A stretch of DNA of 64,000 bases from Pomphorhynchus laevis (lineage: Eukaryota > Acanthocephala > Palaeacanthocephala > Echinorhynchida > Pomphorhynchidae), in the NCBI GenBank assembly GCA_012934845.2, contig WNNJ02002222.1:124001-188000 (forward strand), read 5' to 3'. Under the pieces are notes generated by a model. That model did no database searches. It saw nothing but the letters and a program-made list of their open reading frames with translations, and was not told the DNA's origin. Below, one piece after another: positions 1 through 12,033 of this stretch. The translations under genes were made by a program, and so were the position numbers. Every line of letters begins with the position of its first letter. Within the stretch, counting starts at the first letter, position 1.

Positions 1-487
1 CGATCGTAAACGTAGTTTTCGCAACGATCGTAAATGTCTATAGTCCCAGTCAAGCTAACATTATTTCATTGATTGCTCGTTCTTTATACCTCGAGCAGCG
101 AATTTAGTAAATGCGTTGCTTGAGTAGTAATTTATCCACTCACACACTTGTAGTCAAATTTGCGGAATGGTATTAACAACTTGTTTTAAGTCCGTACTTC
201 GATCAGCAGACATGGTCGAAATCCTTGACTTGATAAACAGCTCCATCAGCTTTTCAACTTTTGAGTTTTGTTGTACAATCACGTCCATGATTGTACTCTC
301 GGTATTCGTCCTCTTCGACAAATGACAAATACGTAAGTATTTTGAAAGTATCCACAAAACTTGATGGCAAAAATCGTCGATCACCAAACCATCCTGGAAT
401 ATATAGCTACTGACAATAAAAATAGGTTGCACACAAAAATACTTCAAACACCAAGCGAATGACGTCATTGTTCGTTGCTATATGTGT
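1..487 (-). mobile_element. Left edge with a probable LINE ORF1 relic
   Basis: The minus strand from 468 to 154 is open and reads a segment with an acidic-hydrophobic stretch (SKVEKLMELFIK) that resembles the helix after the zinc knuckles in the ORF1 of the LINE at 25.6-29.4 kb (QLEKLVQKLV). I therefore read it as an ORF1 remnant in minus orientation, directly abutting the plus-strand LINE that starts near 488. The similarity is short and judged by eye. Bases 1-35 contain CGATCGTAAA twice. No host gene is visible here; if PEPCK gene 1 continues to the left, this stretch is intronic. Confidence 0.35.
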
Positions 488-2648
488 ACAAAACTGGTCG
501 TTGGATTCATGCATCACTCCGCAGAGTCAGGAACGACTATCTTATTCACAAATCATCTTCCCCATTTTTCATTGCTCAACAACTAATTCTCTCCTCGCAA
601 TTTTACTGCTACATAGCATGTGGTTGTTAAAACCCATCTGTACTGAGCAGTCGCGCCAACATCAGACCACCTCTCATGACCAAATTCGATGGCGATTAGA
701 GAAAGGTACGTTGCTTAGAAGGAGGTTTTACTTTGAACCTATCATAGTGACCTTCTATCAGGCAGCTGTCCAACTCTTCCTTGGAATTGGTAACGAGAGT
801 TTGACCGAATTTAATTCATACCTCTCATCGTAAGCTACCGCGTTTCTTTCGACTACCTATAAAGGTCGCATATACAATCCCACTCCGAACAAAACTCAAG
901 GTACTAGCTAAAATGCTAGTACCTTCCTAATTTCCCTGTTTCCGCCAGACAGGCTCTCTCAAATAAATACTGGAGCACTATATATAGGTTCCAGCTGAGT
1001 AGGGATAGGGCGAGCATTTCTTGCCTTAACCCTTCTCAGTCTTCCTTTTGGAAGATATTTAAGAAGGCGAAGTTTGTCAGCTGGAAGGAGAGAGCTTTGG
1101 GCTGGATAGGTAGCATAAGCCTTGACAAAGTTTTGGAGGAGTCACTATCCCTACATAATTATGAAGCCACTCTATCGCCCCAACCAATTCCACCCCTTGG
1201 TATGACTTCAGGAGCCAGGACTTATCTGTCACAGATATCCAAAACTCCTGGGGGTCACTTCAAGGCACCTCAAAATCCCACGCGCCACTCTCCACTCGGG
1301 TCTGTAAGCTTTTGACAGATAGTCAGAGAAAGAAGGTCGCCATCACTTTGCTACTAGCCTCCACGTCCGATGTTCCTGGCATTAATATCAGCAGTCGTGT
1401 TTTTATATCAAAAAGAAATCGATTTCATCTCCTAAAGATCTGCGGCCTATCTCGATTCAAAACTCCCTCATCTGTATTTATGAAATAGCGCTTGCGCGTA
1501 AAATCCGCGACCATCTAAGTAAGCAAAATTTAATCCCACCAGGTTTTACTGGGTATGTAAAAGATCGCTCGGTCCATACAGCAATAGATGAAGTACATCA
1601 GTTTTGTCAAGATAACAGTCATCATCTTACTATGACTGTTTTTTCTTGAATTTTCTGCTGCATTTGACCGCATTTCCATTCATTTTGTTATCTCTTCTCT
1701 CAGGTCTATTGGATTGCCTGCGAGAATTGTTAACAGGGTGGAAATATTGTTATATACCAAGCGATTCTTATATGAAGAAAACCCTGATGCGCGTAAGTTC
1801 TACCATATTACGGGTGTTCCTCAAGGATCCCCACTTTCTCCAATCTTGTATCTAGCTGCCTCAATTATAATTTACAAAAAAATAAACGCGATCAATATCT
1901 TGTGGTATACGCTGATGATACCACAGCCCTGTTCTCTGGAAGCAGGTGCAAAGATGTAGTCTCTGACATCAGCTGTTTCCTTTTAAGATTAAAACATCAG
2001 TTACCCTTATCCAATCTTATTTTAAACTCCAACAAATCGCAGGTGGTAGTCTTTCATGTCGCCACTGCCACCAAAAAAAGCTTAAGAGACTAGTAATCTC
2101 TGGACTCTCCTGCATTTTGCAGTCTCAACCATTCCCCATCTTCACAAGTCGAGTAAAATATCTAGGGTTCACCGTTACGCTGAATTGATCGGCGAAGGCT
2201 GACCTGGATAGATTTAAACGTATCCTGAAGAAAGATATATGAGCTCTGAAACTGGCCTAGCATCTGTCATTGAATGGGAAAACCCAAGCGTGCCTCTGGG
2301 GTACTTGGGCTATCTCGGGATTAGTCTTCTTTTCAAGATGACGTCCCCCAGATCAAATACTAAGGTTTCTCAAGCTCCTCATTTTGCGATTACCGAGCAT
2401 AGTCCGATTCGATTAGATTCTTCGGGGGGGGAGTGAGAGACCCCGGGTAGTTTAGTCGGATAGCGGCGTGTTGGATTGACTGGATGGCTCAGATCCCTGT
2501 GAACCTGATGCTGTGACACAATGAAGGCTCAATTAACGATTGGACAAACTTTGTTTTCTGTTCTATTTTACTGCATGTTTTGCTTTTAAAACTTTTTAGT
2601 GGTTATATTTTACTGCATGTTTTGCTTTTAAAACTTTTTAGTGGTTAT
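488..2648 (+). mobile_element. LINE family A, copy A-1, 5'-truncated and decayed
   Basis: From about 488 the sequence aligns base by base with 27283-29400 of the better preserved copy: late endonuclease, linker, RT and C-terminal domain. Recognisable pieces are the linker (459-833 and 1097-1315), the RT motif GVPQGSPLSPILYLAAS near 1812, and the catalytic VYADDTTALFSG near 1902. The reading frame is broken many times by indels and stops, so it cannot make a working RT. The 5' end is cut inside the endonuclease, as usual for incomplete target-primed reverse transcription. The 3' end carries a 42-bp tandem duplication. Clade is uncertain: the zinc-knuckle ORF1 of the family and the PQGSPLSP/YADD spacing fit the Jockey/R1/I group better than CR1. 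Confidence 0.85.
2565..2648 (+). repeat. Perfect 42-bp tandem duplication at a LINE 3' end
   Basis: Bases 2565-2606 and 2607-2648 are identical. They correspond to the 3' UTR end of the family A LINE (compare 29355-29395), so the element's last 42 bases occur twice in tandem. Confidence 0.9.
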
Positions 2649-2818
2649 ACCAAATTTAAAAGTAAGAATTCACTTGAATTATATAAAATCATTAATACTT
2701 AATTTACTTTACTTTTATCTAATTGGTCAATGTCAAAATATATAATAACGCAAAATCATTGCTTTAAATTTTATATTATTTTTGATTAGATTTTAAATAT
2801 TCATTTTTTTAAATGTAG

Positions 2819-5800
2819 TTGGCTGGCATTGTCCGATCCAAATGACGTGGCTCGTGTCGAAGGTAGAACAGTCATTTGCACAAACAATTCGAAACAAACA
2901 GTACCAACTCCGAAATCAGGGTTTCCTGTTAGTCCTGAAAAAAGCTTGCCGAATTTAAAATCGACACAAGTTGGCAATTGGATGTCAATTGATGACGGAC
3001 GAAAAGAATTACTTAATCGATATCCTGGTTGCATGAAAGGTAATTAAACGCATATAAATAAAAAATAAGGTTTTAATCTATATTTATTTTTTATTTTATA
3101 AATTTATAGTAAGGAAGAATAGAGTGAAAATGGTTCTATTTAAAAAGTTTAAATTCTACCGGGAAACAGTTTGCAATGGAAAACTCTTTGTAAATTTTAT
3201 AAGGATATCACTAGCTGTCAAAATACTGTGACTTTTTAAAAGAGACTATTTCACTCCTTTATTTGTTCGTTACGTTTAAATTTATCTTTATTTTTTATTT
3301 TATAAATTTATAGTAACAAAGAATAGAGTGAAAATATTTCTATTCTAAAAAAGTAAACTGTTCCCTGAACAGTTAACCATAATTGTTTGTGATTTTTTAG
3401 ATAGCAAGATCTATCAAAATATTGCGACTGTTTTGGAATACAAGAAAAAAATATTTTCATTCCTATAAATTTATAAAATTATAAATTTTATATCTTAAAA
3501 AAATATCTTATACATATTATATATCATATAATATATATTATATATAATATACATAATATATACATTATATTATATATAATATTATATATTATATGTAATT
3601 TTAATGATTATATATAATATATAAAACATATATTATAGTATATTTAATATAATATACATGAAATATATTATATATAACATATTATGTATAATATATATTA
3701 AAAAATATATATTATAAAGTACATAATATATACTTATAAATATATAAATAGTTTTAATTACAAATTTTTGATTTAATCATAATCAAATGTTTGTTTTGGA
3801 CATCTTAAGAAAAGTTTATTTGTAGAATTGCCGATTTTTAACTTTTATAATTTCCAATTTAATATGTCCTTATTTCTTCCAGGAAGGACAATGTATGTTA
3901 TCCCCTACTGTATGGGGTCTTTACACTCACCATTGAGCAAGTATGGACTTCAACTAACAGATTCTGCCTACGTTGTTGCCTGTATGAGAATAATGACAAG
4001 GATGTCAAAAGACGTCTTCGACATAATTAGTCAAACTAACGAATTTGTGAGATGCCTTCACAGTGTAGGCGTTCCTCTCCCTTCTAAATTACCAATTTTT
4101 AATAATTGGCCTTGTAACCCAAGTAAAACCATTATCAGTCATTTTCCAGATTCAGATGAAATTTTAAGTTTCGGAAGCGGCTATGGTGGAAACGCACTTT
4201 GCGGAAAGAAATGTTTTGCTCTAAGAATTGGTAGTAATATCGCTAAACGACAAGGATGGTTGGCTGAGCATATGCTTATACTGGGGATCACAAATCAAAA
4301 TGGAGTAAAGAAATACGTCGCGGCTGCGTTTCCTTCTGCTTGCGGCAAAACAAATTTAGCAATGCTTAATCCAACGATACCAGGATACAAGGTAGAATGC
4401 GTTGGAGATGATATAGCGTGGATGCGATTCAACGATAAAGGGCAATTAGTCGCCATAAATCCAGAGAGCGGTTTTTTCGGAGTAGCTCCTGGTACATCAT
4501 ATCAATCAAACCCTAACGCGATGGAAACAATAAAACATGACACAATGTTCACTAACGTTGCTAAAACAAGTGATGGTGGTGTGTTTTGGGAAGGAATGGA
4601 TGAACATTTGTGGAAAAATAACGTTATTACAACATGGAAAAACAAGATATGGGATCCTAACGGTAAGGAACCTGCAGCACATCCTAATTCACGTTTCTGT
4701 GCTCCGGCCGCGCGCTGTCCTGTAATGGATAGTGACTGGGAAAATCCTAGAGGAGTTCCCATTGAAGCTATTCTATTTGGTGGACGTCGTCCAGAAGGAG
4801 TTCCACTAGTTTATGAATCATTTGATTGGGCACATGGGGTGTTTGTTGGTGCATCTGTTAAGTCAGAAACAACGGCTGCTGCAGAACATAACGGTATGTA
4901 AAAATTATCATAATCGCAAGATGTTAGCCACTTTTAAACTAGAAGAAACAAATTTTAAAAAATACGAAAGAATTTTAACATGCAATGAAATCTCATCAAG
5001 TTTTATATTCCAAATAGAACAGCAGCATGTTTAAGAAACCATTATTTTCACAATAAAGCATTCATCGATGAATACTTATATATTACATTATTTGCTGATA
5101 CCTTTTAACAATATAGGACCAACAATTTATTTTTGGAATTTGAGAGTAAGATCATCAAATAAATTTCGACGTTTATTGTTAACGACGAATAACAACAGTG
5201 ATTAATAATCGTTATTTTATGTAAAACATGTAAGCCAGACGCGAAAGAATGACGAATGTCGTTTCGTCATCACAATGACTCATCAGTGCCAGATCCCTCC
5301 CACTACTGGATGCAGAGGAGGACTGGCAGACGGCAATCAATGAATGAAGCAATGTCCAAGCATAAAGGTGATATTTTAAGCGTATTAAATCCGTAGACTC
5401 AGTTAGCTGAATTGATTACTAATTTTATCTAAATAATATTAAATAATTAAAAGTTTTTATAAACGATTAAATTTCTCTTGTCACATGGATTTGATAATAA
5501 CGGATCTTCTTTCTAGAGCGGATACGAAAAATATACATTAGTTATTACGATATATAATCAAATTACATGATATAAAATACATAATTGGGGTGTATTCTTT
5601 CGTATTTTTAAAACCTTAATGTGAATGATGTACTAGAAAATTACTAGTAACATCATAAAGTACTGAATCAGTACTACAGCTTCACCAAAAAAGGATCATT
5701 AGCAAAAGCACTTGCAAATGCCAGTCGATAATCCATCAAATCATAGAATTCACAACGAATAAAACGAATAAGTATTCATAATTATAACCTTTTATTTATA

Positions 5801-8754
5801 TGTTCGGAGTTGTGCCGAATTAATTTGTTTTGCTATGCCAATTTGTTATTTATTTTTTTGAATCAGACAGAATTACTATTTATGAATATATGCATTTATT
5901 ATATAAAAAGAATGTGTGGCGAAATCAAATTTTACTCAGGATAACGTTTGATAAATGCAATTTTTGTAGTTATAAAAACGCTTTTTAATTAAAAATGCTT
6001 TTAATGAATCATATTTTATTGCATCAGCTCGTTAATTTATATTAGAAATAACGTTAATGTCACTTTCAATTACAAAGTTAATTTAAATTAAAATCGTTTC
6101 AAAAAATGCGCTTTTGTTATCATTTTGACACATCATAATAAATAACTTCTTTCAATGTAAAAGTTAAAATATTATTGATAAAACTTTAGATTTCATTGCA
6201 TGTTAAAATTCTTTCGTATTTTTTAAAAATACGAAAGAATACACCCCAATCATGTATTTTATATCATGTAATTTGATTATATATCGTAATAACTAATGTA
6301 TATTTTTCGTATCCGCTCTAGAAAGAAGATCCGTTATTATCAAATCCGTGTGACAAGAGAAATTTAACCGTTTATAAAAACTTTTAATTATTTAATATTA
6401 TTTCGATAAAATTAGTAATCAATTCACCTAACTGAGTCTACGGATTTAATACGCTTAAAATATCACCTTTATGCTTGGACATTGATTCATTCATTGATTG
6501 CCGTCTGCCAGTCCTCCTCTGCATCCAGTAGTGGAAGGGATCTGGCACTGATGAGTCATTGTGATGACGAAACGGCATTCGTCATTCTTTCGCGTCTGGC
6601 TTACATGTTTTACATAAAATAACGATTATTAATCACTATTGTTATTCGTCGTTAACAATAAACGTCGAAATTTATTTGATGATCTTACTCTCAAATTCCA
6701 AAAATAAATTGTTGGTCCTATATTGTTAAAAGGTATCAGCAAATAATGTAATATATAAGTATTTATCGATGAATGCTTTATTGTGAAAATAATGGTTTCT
6801 TAAACATGCTGCTGTTCTATTTGGAATATTTTAAAAAGCTTATATTTTAATATAATATTTAAATATTTTATTTTTGAATTTTTAAATTAAATTATATTTT
6901 AATATTTGATATTTTAACATTATTAATACAATATATTTATATTAATATAGTTGATATTGCTGTTCTAATTTTGATACTATATAAGTATTGTGTATTTTGT
7001 ATTATTAATTAAATTGAGTAGCGATAAAATTAATCACAAAATTAATTATAATAAATTAAATATACATGTATATTATAATATAATATACATGTATATTATG
7101 CAATGTTTAAATGTATCTAACATTTAGTGTTAGATTATACCTTAAATATCTAAGATTAAATATCTTCCTTTTATCGTAATTTAAGGAGAACCTTCCTTCT
7201 ATAAAGATTTTTTACTAATCTTTAATTAATAATAAAGAACAGTCAGAGAGATTTAAAAATGTCTTTTAAAAACAAAGCATTCGACTATAATTAATAATTA
7301 GTATGCTGCGAATTTTATGATTAAATGGATTATCGACTCTAATAAACGAAGAGAGAAAATATAAATATGTATTTGAAGTCTTCTATCGAGATAAATATGT
7401 TAAGAGGACATATCGGGATCTTATTGGAAACTTAAGAGGATAGAATTACTTCGCTTTGACCTCGCTTTGCCCGCTTAATGTTTAATCTAAAAATTATATT
7501 TTCAATAATCTTCAATAACAACGATCTTCTAGATAGAAGTGTAAAAAGGTAAAGCATGTGAAAAAATGAGGTAATTGGGGTTAAATATAGTAAAAAAAGA
7601 CAAAATAATAGACATGTAAAATGATTTGTAAATTAAACAGTGTAAAAAGGTGTAAAGAAGGTTTAAATGTGTAAATGAGATAAAAAGGAGTATATAAGAA
7701 TAAAAGGAAGATTAATATATAATATGACAAAAATATGGCATCTTGTTTTTCTGGCAAATCAAGCTGTAATATCTTTGTTGAAAAAACAGACTGGTTCTTA
7801 TATGCTACAAATAGCATATAAGAACCAGTATATAGCATATAATGGTAGCAAGGGGATGCTACCATTATTGATTTCTTTTTAAATAATTACAATTACTCGA
7901 TGATCACGAAATACATATCTTAATACTCCGAACAAAGGGACTAATAAAACAATTATAAACGAATAATTAACAAACAATTAACGAATAATTATTCGTTTTT
8001 GTCTTCTTTATGTTATGGCTTTTGAAATATCAAATTTCAACAAATGTAGCAGACAAAATGAACATGATAAATATAAAATTTCGGACAAAAACTTCTATAA
8101 AAATTAGAAATAATTAATTGCCTATAAGGTTTTTTAACGATTAAATTAATTTATGTGTATAAATAAATCACTGCCAATAAATTTTTGTTAAAGGAAACTA
8201 TAAGGTTTTCATATTTTATTTTAATATTATAATATATATTAAATATATATTATATTTTATAAATAATATTAGTTTCATTATTTTTTATTTTTTATCGTTC
8301 AGCTAAGCAAATTATGCACGATCCATTTGCCATGCGTCCATTTTTCGGCTACAACTTTGGTCACTACTTATCTCATTGGCTATCGTTTCAGAGGAATGAA
8401 GTCAAGCTACCCAAAATATTCCATGTCAACTGGTTTAGAAAATCAAAGAAAGGCGACTTTCTTTGGCCTGGATTTGGAGATAACATCCGAGTTTTGGATT
8501 GGATATTTAGACGTTGTGAGGGTGAAGACATTGTACACGAAACCCCGATAGGGTACGTACCGAAATATGGTAGCCTAAATACGACAAGCCTTTCTAAATC
8601 GATTAATTTCGAAGAATTACTTTCTGTTGATAAACAATATTGGATCGAGGATTTAAAAGAAACAACTTCTTATTTAAATGAAGTATTACATAAAGATATG
8701 CCTGAGGCAATAAAGGAACAGATTGACTCAGCGAATAAGCGACTAAACAACTGA
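2819..8754 (+). CDS. PEPCK gene 1 (GTP-dependent phosphoenolpyruvate carboxykinase), N-terminal exon outside window
   Basis: Exons 2819-3039, 3883-4893 and 8303-8754 join in phase (AG|T, AAA|G-GA, AAC|G-CT) to 561 codons ending in TGA. All introns are GT..AG. The product decarboxylates oxaloacetate with GTP to phosphoenolpyruvate, the committed step of gluconeogenesis and glyceroneogenesis. Visible signatures: [10 protein letters not shown] with the substrate-binding Arg (exon 1), SGYGGN at 4176-4193, WLAEHML with the metal-ligand His, the P-loop FPSACGKTN with the reactive Cys at 4329-4355, GDDIAWM near 4404-4424, and [15 protein letters not shown] in the last exon. About 80 N-terminal residues, corresponding to 12034-12276 of gene 2, are missing and no such exon exists at 1-2818; a LINE occupies that stretch. 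The visible part has no frameshift or stop and all catalytic residues, so the gene is probably functional if the first exon lies upstream. By eye about three-quarters identical to gene 2, from which it differs by lacking one intron. Confidence 0.93.
3040..3882 (+). other. PEPCK gene 1 intron with two small foldbacks and an AT microsatellite
   Basis: Two related blocks (about 3075-3262 and 3281-3465) share a long T-rich lead and then GAATAGAGTGAAAAT. Each ends in an inverted partner (near 3233-3256, and 3445-3462), so each is a MITE-like foldback of about 150 bp. Bases 3480-3760 are almost pure ATATTATA-type low-complexity sequence. The acceptor TTCCAG ends at 3882. Confidence 0.6.
4955..5611 (+). 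mobile_element. TIR element M1, copy 1, with TTAA flanks
   Basis: The block starts TTAA + AAAATACGAAAGAAT (4955-4973) and ends ATTCTTTCGTATTT + TTAA (5594-5611), giving terminal inverted repeats of about 15 bp and a TTAA on each side, as for piggyBac-type MITEs. It is 0.65 kb with no ORF, and lies in the last intron of PEPCK gene 1. Its minus strand carries a hammerhead-like core at 5286-5251. Almost its whole length recurs inverted at 6188-6829. TIR and TTAA are seen directly; the superfamily is inference. Confidence 0.65.
5251..5286 (-). ncRNA. Hammerhead-like core in M1 copy 1
   Basis: On the minus strand, CTGATGA is followed by a 5-bp stem II (GTCAT/ATGAC, loop TGTG), GAAA, a 4-bp stem III (ACGA/TCGT) and GTC. 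All conserved core bases are present. The flanks do not pair into a stem I, so activity is doubtful. Confidence 0.4.
5614..6187. other. Spacer between the two M1 copies
   Basis: AT-rich intronic sequence. No ORF, no inverted partner and no recognisable element apart from the M1 copies on each side. Confidence 0.5.
6188..6829 (-). mobile_element. TIR element M1, copy 2, inverted and circularly permuted
   Basis: Bases 6227-6829 are the reverse complement of 5005-5607 of copy 1, near-identical over 0.6 kb. The missing terminal piece (reverse complement of 4959-4993) is found at the opposite side, at 6188-6222, joined tip to tip through one TTAA. The joint is a 16-bp perfect palindrome with a one-base centre (6208-6240). 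Block order is P Q spacer P' Q' instead of P Q spacer Q' P'. Either an end-joined circular form was reinserted, or two copies share one TTAA and the first is truncated to 35 bases. The two arms would form a long intramolecular duplex in the PEPCK pre-mRNA. Confidence 0.7.
6548..6583 (+). ncRNA. Hammerhead-like core in M1 copy 2
   Basis: Plus-strand counterpart of 5251-5286: CTGATGA at 6548-6554, stem II 6555-6559/6564-6568, GAAA at 6569-6572, stem III 6572-6575/6579-6582 with one G-U pair, and GTC at 6581-6583. The one base change between copies (A to G in stem III) keeps pairing as a wobble. No stem I is seen. Confidence 0.4.
6830..8302. other. Remainder of the last intron of PEPCK gene 1
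   Basis: AT-rich, with the ATACATGTAT/TATTATA cluster near 7065-7100 and an inverted repeat near 7796-7826 (TGGTTCTTATATGCTA and its complement). The minus-strand open frame at 7581-7865 is low-complexity and not credible as a gene. The acceptor TTCAG ends at 8302. Confidence 0.5.
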
Positions 8755-8872
8755 AATCGTATTCCTTCTTAATAATTGATGGATGCATTTTTAGATAATT
8801 AAAATTATATTCTAAGTTCAATGTATTTTTTCAATGGATTATATTACAGAGCCAACTTTTCTTCGTTTATCG

Positions 8873-8878
8873 AATAAA
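8873..8878 (+). terminator. Poly(A) signal candidate for PEPCK gene 1
   Basis: AATAAA 119 bases after the TGA stop, the first such hexamer downstream. Confidence 0.55.
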
Positions 8879-10309
8879 GTTGAGAAAATGTTGCAACTGA
8901 AATTTGCATAAAGATGCTGTCTTTCTCACTTAAATTTTTAATTTGCACTCATTTTATTCTACTTATTGCCCTCCACATTTTATTAATTTCAATCTTTTTT
9001 GTCTTTATAAATGATATAATCCATTTAATATTGGCATCATTCATATGGCTTATATACGGAATCCTTTAACTGATGCTTTAATATATTTAATATATTAAAT
9101 GTATATTAACCTATTAACATATTAACATATTAATGTAATTAATATATTAATATATTAAATATATTATATGCTCTAATATACTTTCACAGGAAGCCTGCTC
9201 AGTCAAACCGCTTAGTATATCCTTTGAGGGATCTCCAATTCAGTTTAACTGTAATCTATTCAGCTTTTATAACTGAATAGATTGCAGTGCCAAACCATGG
9301 TGGTTTAGTACTGTAAATCTATTTGGCATTTTACTTTCTATGACTTTTGTTTTTTGAAAACTGATATTTACACGTTATTTTTATCTTTGCTATAGTTTGA
9401 AATTACATATTTTTTGGTGCATGAACAGACAATATATCTAAGCTAACGCCAACAAGGTCAAAGATTCAATCACGTACTTTCATTACACCGTATGCGCTTA
9501 TTCTGGTTGCCGACTATATATTGTTGACTATTCTGACAACCGTTTTCAGTGAATACTATTATAATAATACCTTCTGATTTACAAAGAGTAGCATATTGAA
9601 TGAACTTTTTGATGATTTCTTTCTAGTATCTTTTTGTTTGTGGAATCATATATTTTGCACGATAAGTTATCGATGTAAATTGGAAAGTGCAACCATATCA
9701 ATTACTTCGCCAAAGCTGGTTTGATCAATTATAAGGGTCTTATATCGGCAAAATATCTTTTATGTAGGACGAAAGCGCAAACACATCCAAGATCCATAAT
9801 AATTGAATTTGTCTTTCTCTATAACAAATAGGTAATTTCTCACTCTCTCTATTGTTTGCAAAGTTATTTATACTAATTATAAAAATATCCCTTTGTATTT
9901 AACTCATTTTCGTTGCCACATTGGAAAATTTTAAATAGCTTTAACAGGTAATATTTTTACGTTGTCAAATAAATTATTGAATTGCTTTATGAGGTAGTTA
10001 AGATCAATTTATCATATAAAGGCTCGTTATCCATTTATAAACATGTTATGAATTTATTAGTTTGTTATATTGGCTCGGTTCGAAGTAATTCACATAAATA
10101 TGGTAATATATAAATACTTAAATGATTTAATTTATTGATAAATATTTATTTATAGATAGAATAACTTATGACACATATTTTAGGTGCTAGTTCCAATCAG
10201 TACTATTTATTTCATTACGTATAAATTTTAAATTCAAATCCTGATTCAATATAAAATTATATAATTATAATAGAAATTTTATATAATATATTATAAAATT
10301 ATGATATGA

Positions 10310-10450
10310 TTATAAAAATATGTATTAATTAATAATTAATTAATAATTAATAATAATTAATAATAATTAATAACAATTAATAATTAATTAATTATTAATT
10401 ATAAATAACTAACTATTAATTATTAATTATTTATTAAAAATTAAATCTTT
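10310..10450. repeat. TTAAT/TAAT simple repeat
   Basis: About 140 bases of degenerate TAATTAATAAT units. Confidence 0.8.
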
Positions 10451-11429
10451 AATTAATAATTAGTACTCAATTTAGCTTTTAAGAATTTTGCCCATATATT
10501 GAATTATTTTTTCATACGTAAATATAAGTTTAAAATAGAAACCTGGATTAACGAGACGATAGTTTTATAATATTTTTATAAAGCCCGCTTTTACTTTATT
10601 TTTGGACTTCTTATACTTATCAGTTATTCTTATGTATTTTAGATAAAATACATCCTTGGATTCGAATAAAATCCCAATGTTAGATAAATCGTACGTATTT
10701 TATGTATTTAAATTTAGAATTCATTTAAATAGTAAAAGAATAAACTATAAATTATGAATGGAATTATAATTTTAATAAAATAGTGTATAATTGTGATGAG
10801 CCTATCAATATTAAAATTAACTTTTGAATTAAAAACTGGAGAGTTTATTAAATCCTGATAAATTACTAATGGAAAATAGCAAGAATAGTTTTAATGGTTA
10901 TTTAAGTCATTTTTATTTTTATACATGTTATGATTATTTGAAAATAAAAATTTATATTAGATAAGTAGTTAATTATTATTTAAAGCTTTTAACACAATAA
11001 CAAACAGTTTTGGTGACTATCTAAATAATTTCTTATTCTTAAAAGTTATTGATTAGCTTCGTCATTTAACTTTACGCAATATAGCTCAAATATTTTACAG
11101 TGTTTTTGTGTTATTATTAAATGTGTTAAGTTTATGGAGTCAATGATACAACATTTAAAATTATTTCATTATATTTTAAAATATTTCAATATATGCTCAA
11201 ATATATTTTGATATTTGAATTTAATCATTCTATTTTTTAATTGTGTTAATTTTAAAATTTATAATATCTTTAATGAAAAGATTTAAATTAAAAAGTACCT
11301 AATTTATCTCTTCGTTAAAGTACTTACATAGAAATAAAGGAATATACAATAAAGGCAAGGATATCATGATTTCTGGATAAAAGACATTCTGATAAAGGAT
11401 CTTGATCTAACTATTATCAAGTTAGATTT

Positions 11430-11790
11430 TATTCTGCACGTTTATTTAATCCTATTTATAAGCTAACAGCAGTACGCTACACTTTAGGGTTTGTTGACGC
11501 TACTAATACAATAACTACGTTTCACGTTTCGGTTCTTTTAAGGTTAGCTAACGATCACTCGATTCGTCTGCTGTATTGACGATACGATTGTATGAAATAC
11601 ATTCATCTATTTTTTGAAATGAAAATGAAATCATTTCTGATTTCAAATTAAATCAGTGTTGGTAAGGGAATGTGCAACTTTCAATTTGAACGCCTATTTT
11701 TGTAATTTTTTTGCAATTCTCAAACTAGTCATCAGTATTTTGTTTCCATATTTTAACTTAATTTAATTGTGCAGTCAATGTTACTAACCA
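11430..11790 (+). repeat. Diverged intronic repeat family, copy 1
   Basis: Contains the family's ordered blocks: TTCTGCACGT, ATAAGCTAAC, CTACGTTTCACGTTTCGG (11517), GCTAACGATCACTCGA, GAAATCATTTCTGATTTC (11628) and CAAACTAGTCATC. The same order recurs in copies at 13.16 and 13.47 kb. Confidence 0.6.
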
Positions 11791-12033
11791 TCCATAGTTT
11801 GTTTCCTAATTTAAAAAATAATGACTGTAATTTTAAAACAGTGATTAAACATTGAACAATAATTATATTGAAATTTTAATAAAATAATTTAATATAATAA
11901 TTAATATAATACTTATTATATATTTAATGTATAATAAATATATTAAATTTAATATATTTTATATATTTAACATTTACATATAAAAATCCAGCTATCAATA
12001 ATGCATAAGCAAACCATTGAATTTCTAATTTAG

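Larger units (their letters stand above)
8879..12033. other. Spacer and 5' region of PEPCK gene 2
   Basis: Very AT-rich. Holds an imperfect hairpin (CTGTAATCTATTCAG and its complement, 9248-9287), a TTAAT-type simple repeat at about 10310-10450 and one diverged repeat copy at 11430-11790. A short first exon of PEPCK gene 2 with the start codon is expected here, since the exon at 12034 is preceded by an in-frame stop. I could not identify that exon with confidence. Confidence 0.5.

Noticed and set aside
4502-4762. Frames antisense to or shifted within the PEPCK exons
   Set aside because: Shadow frames of a conserved coding exon.
7581-7865. Minus-strand 94-codon frame in the PEPCK gene 1 intron
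   Set aside because: Low-complexity Phe/Leu/Tyr translation of AT-rich sequence, inside an intron.
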